From Streptomyces coffeae (GTDB lineage: Bacteria > Actinomycetota > Actinomycetes > Streptomycetales > Streptomycetaceae): a stretch of DNA of 64,000 nucleotides. A model generated the notes under the pieces. It ran no database searches. It was given only the letters and a program-made list of their open reading frames with translations, and had not been told where the DNA came from. Made by a program: the position numbers and the translations under genes. Shown in pieces: positions 50,514 to 58,205 of the stretch (position 1 is its first letter; each line of letters opens with the position of its first letter). The stretch lies in assembly GCF_016741875.1 (NCBI RefSeq), contig NZ_JAERRF010000010.1, positions 186,001 to 250,000 on the forward strand. Reading direction: 5' to 3'.

Positions 50514-51053
50514 GTGTCACCCGCACTCCGTGCCACCGCGCTCTGCGCGGCGTTGCTGTTCCTGAGCGGCTGCGCCGGGAGCAGCAAGGCGCACGACGCC
50601 GCGAAACATCGGGAGGAGAAGGCGGCGCCTTCCGCCAAGGAGTTCGGCAAACCCGGCAAACCCGCCCCGCTGACCGGGATCGCCGATGCCATCGGCTGCA
50701 AGGCGAAGGTCATCACCGAGGTGGAGGAGCTGCGGCAGGGTGCCTGCACCTCCGGCAAGAACCGGTACACGATGCTGACCTTCGCCACCGCGAAGGGCCA
50801 GCATGCCTGGCTGTCGACGTCCAAGGACTACGGGGGCACCTACCTGGTCGGCAAGCGCTGGTCGGTGACCGGCTTGTCCACCGGCTCGCTCACGCCTCTG
50901 CGGGAGAAGATCGGCGGGGACATCGAGCACGGGTCCATGTCCCACGGCGGCTCCGGATCCCACGGAGGCTCCGACCCGAAGGGCGGGTCCGGTTCGAAGG
51001 GCGGGTCCGGCTCGCACGGCTCCGGCTCGCACGACGGGATGGACGGGATGTGA
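50514..51053 (+). CDS. Small lipoprotein, His/Ser/Gly-rich tail, paralogue of the 38.9-kb lipoprotein
   Basis: A 179-residue lipoprotein from a GTG preceded by GGGAGG. Lipobox LLFLSGC; linker of Lys/His/Glu. The globular part (IGCKAKVITEVEELRQGACT, YTMLTFATAKGQHAWLSTSK, DYGGTYLVGKRWSVTGL) matches the lipoprotein at 38.9 kb. The ~45 C-terminal residues are SHGG/GSGSH-type repeats ending HDGMDGM, a potential metal-binding tail. Follows the larger lipoprotein by 84 bp, so it is probably in the same operon. Function unknown. Confidence 0.87.
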   Translation: MSPALRATALCAALLFLSGCAGSSKAHDAAKHREEKAAPSAKEFGKPGKPAPLTGIADAIGCKAKVITEVEELRQGACTSGKNRYTMLTFATAKGQHAWLSTSKDYGGTYLVGKRWSVTGLSTGSLTPLREKIGGDIEHGSMSHGGSGSHGGSDPKGGSGSKGGSGSHGSGSHDGMDGM

Positions 51054-51091
51054 ACCGCACCGCCGACCAGGCGGCGAAGCGTGTCAGCCGG

Positions 51092-51769
51092 TCATGCCAC
51101 CCTGGTCTCGGCCCACCTGACCAGATCGGGGTCGGCGAGGGTGTCGACCCACAGGTCCACCGGGGGGCGTTCGTCCACCGGTTTCCGCGGGCCGACACCG
51201 AGCACTCTCAGCCCGGCGCGTGAGGCGGAGAGAAACCCGCAGTGGGAGTCCTCGACCGCGAGGGCGTCGCCGGGGGCCGCACCACACAGACGGGCGGCCT
51301 CCAGATAGACATCGGGATACGGTTTGGGCCGCATCTCCCCTTCGGGGACCAGCACATGGCCGAAGTGCCGCAGCAGCCCCGCCTTGGCGAGCCCGTCCTC
51401 GACCACGTCCCGCGGGCAGTTGCTCGCGATGGCCAGCGGGGCGAACGCCGCGGCCTTCTCCACCAGTTCCGGCGCCCCGGGCATGGTGACCGGGTTCTCG
51501 GCCACCAGGGTGCGGAAGGCGTCGAGAAGTTGCCCGGTCATCTGCTCGGCGAGTTCGGGGTGCCCGGCGAATTCGGCCAGCATACGGCCGCATTCGCGGT
51601 AGTGGAGTCCCTTGGTGCGCTGGGCGAACTCTTCGGTGGGGGCGGTGCCATGCTCTCTGAGCACCATTTCACGCGCCTCCTCCCAATGCCGTTCGGAATC
51701 CATGAGGGTGCCGTCGCAGTCGAAGACGATGGCGGCTGGGGTCCATGCGAGGAGCTTTTCGGCTGTCAT
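51092..51769 (-). CDS. HAD-superfamily hydrolase, beta-phosphoglucomutase-like subfamily
   Basis: A 225-residue phosphatase or phosphomutase. Motif I is IVFDCDGTLMDSERHW (~15; nucleophile Asp), motif II IASNCPRD, motif III KPYPDVYLEAA and motif IV VEDSHCGFLSA; a helical cap lies between I and II. This is the subclass with sugar-phosphate or phosphoglycolate specificity; substrate not predictable. The ATG MTAEKLLAWTPA is used; the open frame extends far upstream but without a ribosome-binding site. Convergent with the lipoprotein gene. Confidence 0.92.
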   Translation of the reverse strand: MTAEKLLAWTPAAIVFDCDGTLMDSERHWEEAREMVLREHGTAPTEEFAQRTKGLHYRECGRMLAEFAGHPELAEQMTGQLLDAFRTLVAENPVTMPGAPELVEKAAAFAPLAIASNCPRDVVEDGLAKAGLLRHFGHVLVPEGEMRPKPYPDVYLEAARLCGAAPGDALAVEDSHCGFLSASRAGLRVLGVGPRKPVDERPPVDLWVDTLADPDLVRWAETRVA

Positions 51770-52090
51770 CTGCCTGCCGTTCCATGGGAGGTGGAGGAAT
51801 CGGCGCAGGGGGCGCCTGTACCTGCGGGGAGCAGCACAGTGGATTTCCTGGCGGCTCGGTGCGCGAATGCGTTGACCGCTGCTGTCCGATGCGCGAGCGC
51901 CTTTCGCGTGCGCGACATGGGAGGCGGTACAGACGGAGAATCCGCCTGCCCGAAACATAACGATCACTACGTTAATTGGATGACCCGTAGTAAGCAAGAC
52001 GTCACGGAATGTCGGCGGTTTGTTCACCGCCGCGCGCGTTCGTCGCTCAATGCGTCCGTCGTACGGTGTGTTTGACGGTCAGAAGTGCGG
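51770..52090. other. 321-bp interval upstream of the HAD gene and downstream of the AfsA gene
   Basis: No gene supported. Contains GGCGG-N8-CCGCC near 52015 and ACTACG-N13-CGTAGT near 51970, short inverted repeats whose role is unclear. The stretch around 51955-51990 is noticeably AT-rich and may hold the HAD promoter. Confidence 0.35.
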
Positions 52091-53023
52091 TCAGAGGTAT
52101 TGGAGCACCCCGACCGCCGTGCAGATCTCCGCCTGGCGCAGCCGGAAGACACAGGTCCTGCCGTGGGAGGTGCACTCGACCACGGCGGGCGGATACGACT
52201 CGGTGAAGCGGATCGCCTTCAGCCGGCAGGCGACGGGTCGGGTCAGCAACCCGTCGGTGGCCAGAGCGGCGGCCTGCCGGGCGCTCTCCAGCAGCACCAG
52301 GCCGGGGACATGGTCGCTCCAGTGGTCATAGAAGAACGGGTGGCGGGGGTCGGCGGGATCGAGGTACACCACTCCCCCGTCCCGTACCACCAGCACATCC
52401 CGGGCCGCGGGAACGGCCAGTTGACCCGGGGAGGGGCGGACCGCGGCACGCAGTCTGCGCCGTGCGGTCTGCCCCGAGGCGGCCGAGCGGGTCTCCGCGT
52501 AGGAGGTGCCGTCGAGGAAGCGCGCGGTGCCCCCGGCCCAGGCGAACCGTCTGCCGCCCGCCGCGAGGGCGATGTCAAGCCGCATCCCCGTGACGAAGCG
52601 CCCGGAGGGCGTGGTGTGGATGTCCGTCACGGCAGCGCGGCAGGTGATGTCGGTGGCGCCGTGCGGCGCGCGCGGCTCGGCCTCGGGGTCGAGCCGGTAG
52701 AACAGGTCGCGGATCAGGAAGTGTGCGCCCGCGGGCACCGCGTAGTACCGGGTGGGGATGTAGATGCCCAGTTCACGCAGGGTTTCCGCGATCATCAGCG
52801 GATGGTGTCTGCCGTCCCCGCCGTGCGGGAAGGTCGGATGGGAGCGGGGCCACTGGGCGGCGGCCTCGAAGCGGTCGTCACCCAGCGTGCGGACGTCGGT
52901 GAGCAGCACCTCGGCCACCGAGACCCGGTGCACGGCCTCGCGCTCCACCGTGCGGGACCAACTGAGCGGCCGGCCGGTGGGACCGGAGGGCTCCGAAAGG
53001 CCACAAGCCTCACGAACGATCAC
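52091..53023 (-). CDS. AfsA/ScbA-family butyrolactone (A-factor-type) synthase
   Basis: A 310-residue AfsA-family protein, condensing a beta-ketoacyl-ACP-type thioester with dihydroxyacetone phosphate to start a gamma-butyrolactone signal. Two AfsA hotdog-like repeats are visible: SVAEVLLTDVRTLGDDRFEA, PRSHPTFPHG and HHPLMIAETLRELGIYIPTR; then DILVVRD-like VLVVRDGGVVYLDP, HPFFYDHWSDHVPGLVLLES and CRLKAIRFTESYPPAVVECT. The repeated PxHPxF(F/P) segments are characteristic. Divergent to a TetR receptor with 108 bp between, the classic synthase-receptor arrangement. No biosynthetic gene cluster lies in the window. Confidence 0.9.
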   Translation of the reverse strand: MIVREACGLSEPSGPTGRPLSWSRTVEREAVHRVSVAEVLLTDVRTLGDDRFEAAAQWPRSHPTFPHGGDGRHHPLMIAETLRELGIYIPTRYYAVPAGAHFLIRDLFYRLDPEAEPRAPHGATDITCRAAVTDIHTTPSGRFVTGMRLDIALAAGGRRFAWAGGTARFLDGTSYAETRSAASGQTARRRLRAAVRPSPGQLAVPAARDVLVVRDGGVVYLDPADPRHPFFYDHWSDHVPGLVLLESARQAAALATDGLLTRPVACRLKAIRFTESYPPAVVECTSHGRTCVFRLRQAEICTAVGVLQYL

Positions 53024-53073
53024 TATAAAATACTAATAATGTTTGACCTGTCTCGCCTCATCTCCATGAGGGG

Positions 53074-53085
53074 GCGGAATTCCGC
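53074..53085. promoter_or_regulatory. Palindrome in the AfsA/receptor divergent promoter
   Basis: GCGGAATTCCGC, a perfect 12-bp palindrome midway between the divergent starts. It does not match the butyrolactone-receptor (ARE) consensus as I remember it; the AT-rich stretch at 53020-53045 may contain the afsA promoter. Confidence 0.4.
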
Positions 53086-53131
53086 TAAGTTCGCTCCGTA
53101 CACAAAGCGGCTGATGAAGGACGGCGAACAC

Positions 53132-53806
53132 GTGCAAGAGCGGGCCGAACAAACGCGCCGATCCCTTCTGGAAGCGGCCGCATCCCTCTTTGACGAACGC
53201 GGATACGCCGGAACGAGCATCAGCGACATCACCCATCGGTCCGGGCACACCAGCGGCGCCATGTATTTCCACTACACGAGCAAGGAAAGGCTCGCGCTCG
53301 CCGTGGTGGAGGAGCATTTCGCCACCTGGCCCCCGCTGATCGAGCAGCACACCACCATCGACGCCCCCGTGCTGGAGCAACTGGTCCGGCTCAGCTATGC
53401 GGTGGCCCGCGCCTTCCGCGATGACATCGTGGTACGGGCGGGGGCCCGGCTGTGGACCGAGCGCTCTCTGATCGACGCGCAGTTTCCGCCGCCCTTCGTG
53501 GGCTGGATCGACGCGGTGGGAAAGATGCTGGAGAAGGCCCAGGCCGAGGGCGAGCTCACCACCCATGTCGATCCGCAGGCCGCGGCCCGGACCGTGGTGT
53601 GCGCCTTCTTCGGTCTGCACACCGTCTCGGAGGCGCTCGACGGACGACGGCTGGTCGAGGACCATCTGACCGATCTGTGGACGCTGCTGCTGCCCTCGCT
53701 CCAGGCCCGTCCCGGCACCGCCGCCGAACTGCTGGCGGCGGCCCGGAGCACGGACCCGGTGCCGCTGCGCACCGACGGCGAGGCCGTCGGTGCGGACGAG
53801 AGGTGA
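53132..53806 (+). CDS. TetR-family gamma-butyrolactone receptor, ScbR/ArpA-like
   Basis: A 224-residue DNA-binding receptor. The HTH (RRSLLEAAASLFDERGYAGT, SISDITHRSGHTSGAMYFHY, TSKERLALAVVEEHF) is ArpA-like, and the ligand domain keeps ARAFRDDIVVRAGARLWTER, including the VRAG-R-L signature of butyrolactone receptors. Typical function is repression of its own and synthase genes until the lactone binds. The GTG VQERAEQTRR is chosen (GAAGGACGG upstream); an ATG six codons earlier has no ribosome-binding site. Pairs with the divergent AfsA-like synthase. Confidence 0.88.
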   Translation: MQERAEQTRRSLLEAAASLFDERGYAGTSISDITHRSGHTSGAMYFHYTSKERLALAVVEEHFATWPPLIEQHTTIDAPVLEQLVRLSYAVARAFRDDIVVRAGARLWTERSLIDAQFPPPFVGWIDAVGKMLEKAQAEGELTTHVDPQAAARTVVCAFFGLHTVSEALDGRRLVEDHLTDLWTLLLPSLQARPGTAAELLAAARSTDPVPLRTDGEAVGADER

Positions 53807-53813
53807 GCTGGGC

Positions 53814-54623
53814 CTACTTCCAGATCTCGCCGACCCATTCCGGGTGGTCGACGAACGGGTTCCGGTTGTGCTGGATGGTGTCGTAGATGACGTCGTTGCG
53901 GTGCTTCTCGAAGGCGTCCGGCGGGTCCTCGTCGTTCCACTTCTTCAGCACGGACAGCCGCCCGAGGTGGGGCTGGGTGCCGTTGTCCACCGTGTCGTTG
54001 ACCTCCAGGTCGGGGAAGTCGTCGTCGCCCTCGTAGCGCACGGACATGTAGAGCACCATCCGGGCCACATCACCCTTGACCTGGTCCCGCGGCTCGAAGG
54101 AGTCGTCGTCGGTGCGGCTGCCCGGCGCTCCTTCGACCTCGGATCCGCCCTCGTCGAAGTCCTTGTTGCCGCGGATGCTGTTGACCGTCACATTGGCCGG
54201 ACGCAGATGGTGGACATCGGTCCCGGGGCCGGTCGCGGTACCGAAGTCGCCATGCGACTTGGCCCAGACGTGCTCACGGTTCCACTGGTCGGGTCCGGAA
54301 CCGTTCGCGTCCTTGCTCTGTGACGTCCCGCTGTAGAGCAGGATCACATTCGACGGGTTGTCGGGGTCCTCGTCGGTCTTCTTGAGGGCGTCCCAGACCT
54401 CGTCGTACGACACCTTGGTGACGTCGGTGCTGATGATCGTGTGCAGCGCGTCCTTCAGAGGTTCACCGGTCTTGCCGATCGCGTCCTTGTAGTAGGTGTC
54501 GTCGTACGGCGTGGAGGTGGCCGTGACCTCGGCGGTTGCCGGGGCCTGTGCCGTGACGGCGATGGTGGCGACGCCGGCCAGCAGGGCCAGGGATTTCCAG
54601 CGGTTGACACGGGTGACGTGCAC
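53814..54623 (-). CDS. Secreted endonuclease I family nuclease
   Basis: A 269-residue exported nuclease. A Sec signal (VNRWKSLALLAGVATIAVTA, APATA) precedes the domain, whose histidine-metal site is in WNREHVWAKSHGDFG and HHLRPANVTVNSIRGNKDFD, the endonuclease I (His-Me finger) signature. Also DDDSFEPRDQVKGDVARMVL and NRNPFVDHPEWVGEIWK. Probably degrades extracellular DNA to gain phosphate or nitrogen. GTG start with AAAGGACCACCT upstream. Stops 8 bp from the receptor gene (convergent). Confidence 0.92.
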   Translation of the reverse strand: MHVTRVNRWKSLALLAGVATIAVTAQAPATAEVTATSTPYDDTYYKDAIGKTGEPLKDALHTIISTDVTKVSYDEVWDALKKTDEDPDNPSNVILLYSGTSQSKDANGSGPDQWNREHVWAKSHGDFGTATGPGTDVHHLRPANVTVNSIRGNKDFDEGGSEVEGAPGSRTDDDSFEPRDQVKGDVARMVLYMSVRYEGDDDFPDLEVNDTVDNGTQPHLGRLSVLKKWNDEDPPDAFEKHRNDVIYDTIQHNRNPFVDHPEWVGEIWK

Positions 54624-54771
54624 AGGTGGTCCTTTCCCCGATTTACGACCGTTGTTCGATCCCCGAAAGCGTGACAGACACATGATCGTCCGATGGTGAA
54701 CAACCTGCGGAGGTTCGGTGTCAGGGCCATGACCGAACGGGAGAAGTCAACGGGGTCTTTCGCGCCACCGA

Positions 54772-57108
54772 TCAGGATCGGCCGTGCCAGGACTCCCAGA
54801 GCGCGGCGTAGGCTCCCTCCCGGCCCACCAGCTCCTCGTGCGGGCCCAGTTCGGTGATCCGGCCCCGCTCCATGACGGCGACCCGGTCGGCGTCATGCGC
54901 GGTGTGCAGCCGGTGGGCGATCGCGATGACGGTGCGCCCCTGGAGAACGGCGGCCATCGAACGCTCCAGACGACGGGCCGCACGCGGATCGAGCAGCGAG
55001 GTGGCCTCGTCCAGCACCAGGGTGTGCGGATCGGCCAGCACCAGCCGGGCGAGCGACAGCTGCTGGACCCGGTCCGGCGGCAGGACGGTGCCGCCCGCCC
55101 CCACCCGGGTGTCGAGGCCCGTCTCCTCGGCCCACCCCAGGGCGCCGACCACGTCCAGGGCCCGTTCCAGCTCGCGGTCGTCGGCGCCGGGCCGGGCGAG
55201 GAGCAGATTCTCCCGCAGGGTGCCGCGGAAGACATAGCTCTCCTGGGTCACCAGGGCGACCTGACCGCGCAGTTCGTGCGGCGGAAGCCCGGTGAGGGGG
55301 ATACCGCCGACGGTGACCGCACCGGTGCGCGGCGCCTCGATCCCGGCGAGCAGTCTGCCCAGCGTGGACTTCCCCGCGCCGGACGGCCCGACGACGGCCA
55401 GCCGTTCACCGGGCTCGATGTCCAGGTCGATGCCGCGCAGCACATCCTCCCCGCCGGGATAGGCGTAGGTCACTCCCCGCAGGGCGAGCGCCCGGTGCCG
55501 GGGAGCGGACGCGGTGGCATGCCCCGCGGCGGGCTCGGGGCCGCGGTGGACGCCGAGCAGCCGGGCCAGCGAGGCGGCACCGGCCTGGAGGTCGCCCAGG
55601 GAGTACAGCAGCATGTCGACCGGTCCCAGCAGTTGCTGGACATGGATCAGTACCTCGGGGTCGGCCACGAGGGCGCGGACCAGCCGGAGCCGCTGCTGCT
55701 GTCCGCCGGAGAAGGTGCCCCCGCACGCGGTGACGGTGTCATCGAGCCCATGGGGCAGCGCGGCCACGATGTCCTGTGCGGACGCGGCGTCGACGGCCCG
55801 CTCCAGCAGGTCGTCCGAGCCATGCTCACCGCGCAGTTCGGCACGCAGCGGTCCGGCGAAAAGACGGTCGTCGTTGTCGGCGACGAGGATGCGGCGGCGC
55901 ACCTCGGCGAGGGGCAGATCACTCAGCGGGAGATCGCCGAGGGTGACCGCGGAGTCGGTGTAGCGGCCCAGCCGCTCGGCGAGGGTGGTGGCATCTGCGG
56001 AGGAGGCGCAGACCACGGCCGTGAGACGGCCCGGTGCCACCGTGAGCCCGGACGCGGGGTCGGCCAGGGCGGCGGGTCCGCCGTCCGGGCCCGGGTCGGC
56101 GGAGCCGGACTCCAGCGCGGGCCGCAGCGCCAGGAAGCGGACGACCCGGCGGGCGGCGACATGGCCGCCGGTGAGCTTGCTGACGGCGCCCGTGATCCGG
56201 CGCAGCGGGTCGGCGAGGTAGACGGCGTAGCCGTAGAACGCCACGAGCTGGCCGGCACCGATCCGGCCGGTGGCCACGTAGTGCGCGCCGAGCCAGACGA
56301 CGACGGTGGTGAGCAGCCCCGGGAGCAGCACCTTCGCGGCGTCGAACAGGGCCTCCACCCGGGCCACCGCCACTCCGGCGGCGCGCACCCGCTGGGAGTC
56401 GGCGCGGTAGCGGGCGGCGACGGACTCCTCACCGCCGATGCCACGCAGGACGCGCAGTCCGCCGACGATGTCGACCGCGCGGCCGGTCAGTTCGGCCTGC
56501 TGCTCGCGCAGCCGCTGCCGTCGGCGGTGGAGCGGACGGATCAGCAGGGCGATCGCCCCCGCCATCAGCGGCACGCCGATCAGCACGACCAGGCCCAGCT
56601 GCCAGGAGGTGGTCAGCAGGATCGCGGCCACCATACCCACGGCAATGACTGCGCTGCCGCCCCGGGCGGTCTCGGCGAGCGCGTCGCCGAGCTGGGAGAG
56701 GTCGGCCACCCCCGCGTTCACCACCTCGCCCTTGGTCGCCCGGCCCGGTAAGGAGGCACCGAGCCCGGCGGCCTGACGGGTGATGTGCTGAGCCGTGCGG
56801 TAGGAGGCGCCGAGCCGGGTGGTGAGGGCGGCACGGTCGCGCAGGATGCCCGCGGCGGCCTGGATCACCCCGAGGGCCACCACCGCCCCGCCCCACAGCA
56901 GCAGCGCCCGCTGGTTCTCCGCGATGATTCCGGTGTCGATGGCCCGGCCGATCACGGCGGGTACCAGCGCCTGGGACAGCACATGGACAATGCCATAAAA
57001 AACGCCCAAGCAGAGCGAATTCCACTGATCAGCGGCAAACCATAACAGATAGGATGTAGGAGAGCGCAGGTCCGGAGATCCGGTATCCGGATCGGGGAAG
57101 CGTCGCAT
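54772..57108 (-). CDS. ABC exporter, apparent in-frame fusion of two half-transporters
   Basis: A 778-residue protein. TMD1 (~25-325) ends in a first nucleotide-binding domain with a degenerate Walker A (RLTAVVCASSADATTLAERL; no GxxGxGKS) but an intact SGGQQQRLRLVRALVADPE signature (~470). Where Walker B should follow (VLVLDEPTS), the chain changes to VLIHVQQLLGPVDMLLYSLG, DLQAGAASLARLLGV, the last helix of a second TMD, with only ~45 residues left. NBD2 is complete (VVGPSGAGKSTLGRLLAGIE, YVFRGTLRENLL, DRVQQLSLARLVLADPHTLV, DEATSLLD). Two adjacent heterodimeric exporter genes have probably been joined by deletion, leaving half a transporter. Substrate unknown; activity doubtful. Confidence 0.9.
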   Translation of the reverse strand: MRRFPDPDTGSPDLRSPTSYLLWFAADQWNSLCLGVFYGIVHVLSQALVPAVIGRAIDTGIIAENQRALLLWGGAVVALGVIQAAAGILRDRAALTTRLGASYRTAQHITRQAAGLGASLPGRATKGEVVNAGVADLSQLGDALAETARGGSAVIAVGMVAAILLTTSWQLGLVVLIGVPLMAGAIALLIRPLHRRRQRLREQQAELTGRAVDIVGGLRVLRGIGGEESVAARYRADSQRVRAAGVAVARVEALFDAAKVLLPGLLTTVVVWLGAHYVATGRIGAGQLVAFYGYAVYLADPLRRITGAVSKLTGGHVAARRVVRFLALRPALESGSADPGPDGGPAALADPASGLTVAPGRLTAVVCASSADATTLAERLGRYTDSAVTLGDLPLSDLPLAEVRRRILVADNDDRLFAGPLRAELRGEHGSDDLLERAVDAASAQDIVAALPHGLDDTVTACGGTFSGGQQQRLRLVRALVADPEVLIHVQQLLGPVDMLLYSLGDLQAGAASLARLLGVHRGPEPAAGHATASAPRHRALALRGVTYAYPGGEDVLRGIDLDIEPGERLAVVGPSGAGKSTLGRLLAGIEAPRTGAVTVGGIPLTGLPPHELRGQVALVTQESYVFRGTLRENLLLARPGADDRELERALDVVGALGWAEETGLDTRVGAGGTVLPPDRVQQLSLARLVLADPHTLVLDEATSLLDPRAARRLERSMAAVLQGRTVIAIAHRLHTAHDADRVAVMERGRITELGPHEELVGREGAYAALWESWHGRS

Positions 57109-57251
57109 GGCGACGACGATGCCAGTGATGCCGGGTCCATCGCGCGGGCGTTTTTCCGCGCACGGCGCGGGGCCATGCGTGGACGACAGAGCTCGGGGCA
57201 CTCGCCCCGCAGATGACGTGGCCACTGTCGTACGAACTCTGGGAGGACACC

Positions 57252-57554
57252 GTGGCACGGCAGACCGACCCGATTCCCCCGCACCCGGCGCTGCGTGACC
57301 CCGGGCCGCCGTCGCCCACACCATCACCCGGTCCGGGCGGCCCGGAGCCGGGTCCCGCACCGGGACCGGTGCCCGACCCGCCGCCGGGACCGCCGCCCGA
57401 CCCGGTGCCCACTCCCCCGCCCAGCCCGCCGCCGAGCCCCACACCGGGGCCGCCGCCGGGCCCGTCCCCGGATCCGGTGCCCAAACCGCCGGGCCCCGAC
57501 CCGGTCCCGGATCCGTCACCGGCCCCGGGGCCGCTCACGAAGGACGGGCCCTAA
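57252..57554 (+). CDS. Proline-rich small protein, hypothetical
   Basis: Possible 100-residue protein starting at GTG with GGGAGGACACC upstream. After VARQTDPIPPHPAL the sequence is almost entirely Pro-Gly/Asp/Ser repeats (PGPPPDPVPTPPPSPPPSP), with no secondary structure and no signal peptide. It may be a real disordered protein or GC-driven open frame. The good ribosome-binding site and position between divergent genes support it moderately. Confidence 0.45.
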   Translation: MARQTDPIPPHPALRDPGPPSPTPSPGPGGPEPGPAPGPVPDPPPGPPPDPVPTPPPSPPPSPTPGPPPGPSPDPVPKPPGPDPVPDPSPAPGPLTKDGP

Positions 57555-57636
57555 GCCCGTACAGCCCTCGCGCCGCGCTCCGTCGTGCCCTGATCGCACG
57601 GCGGGGCGCGGCGCTCGCATCGGTACGCACGTACGT

Positions 57637-57688
57637 GAGAACCATCGTTCTCTTACGGTGGCGACCAGCGGAGAGAACGGCCGTTCTC
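57637..57688. promoter_or_regulatory. Two TetR operators upstream of the DUF1348-hydrolase operon
   Basis: GAGAAC-CATC-GTTCTC (57637-57652) and GAGAAC-GGCC-GTTCTC (57673-57688), 36 bp centre to centre, upstream of the ATG at 57736. Arms and spacer length equal those of the palindrome in front of the TetR gene at 36.8 kb, so that regulator probably controls this operon. Both sites lie within 100 bp of the start. Confidence 0.8.
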
Positions 57689-57735
57689 CACCGTTCCCAC
57701 CGTCCCGCCGTGCCAACGCTCGAGGAGATTCCGCC

Positions 57736-58155
57736 ATGGCCGACCAGAAGCCCCCGCTGCCGCCCTTCACCGAGGAGACCGCCCGCCTGAAGGTCCAGCT
57801 CGCCGAGGACGCGTGGAACACCAAGGACCCCGCCTGGGTCGCCCTCGCGTACACCGAGGACTCCGAGTGGCGTAACCGCGATGTGTTCCTGCGCGGCCGG
57901 AGTGAGATCGTCGAATTCCTGACCGCCAAGTGGGAGCGCGAACTCGGCTACCGGCTGCGCAAGGAGCTGTGGGCCTTCACCGGCAACCGGATAGCCGTCC
58001 GCTTCGAGTACGCGTACCACAACACCGAGGGCCGGTGGTTCCGCGCCTACGGCAACGAGAACTGGGAGTTCGACGAGAACGGCCTGATGCGCAAGCGCTA
58101 CGCCAGCATCAACGACCTGCCCATCACCGCCGAGGAGCGCCGCATCGCGGTGTGA
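57736..58155 (+). CDS. DUF1348 (SnoaL/NTF2-like) protein
   Basis: A 139-residue NTF2-like fold protein. ETARLKVQLAEDAWNTKDPA, WVALAYTEDSEWRNRDVFLR, GRSEIVEFLTAKWERELGYR, VRFEYAYHNTEGRWFRAYGN and ENWEFDENGLMRKRYASIND span the whole DUF1348 family. Members are unassigned but SnoaL relatives include cyclases and isomerases. It begins an operon with an alpha/beta hydrolase 50 bp on. Confidence 0.9.
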   Translation: MADQKPPLPPFTEETARLKVQLAEDAWNTKDPAWVALAYTEDSEWRNRDVFLRGRSEIVEFLTAKWERELGYRLRKELWAFTGNRIAVRFEYAYHNTEGRWFRAYGNENWEFDENGLMRKRYASINDLPITAEERRIAV

Positions 58156-58205
58156 CTTCAGGCGGGGCGGGCGGCGGCGCTGCCCCCGCATGTCGAGGAG
58201 AGGCG

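Noticed and set aside
53020..53131. Canonical butyrolactone receptor (ARE) site
   Set aside because: I could not align the consensus to either strand with confidence; only a non-matching palindrome was recorded.
57029..57538. Gly-rich minus-strand frame (Gly-Ser-Gly repeats) opposite the proline-rich ORF
   Set aside because: Complement of the Pro repeats; the plus strand has the better ribosome-binding site.
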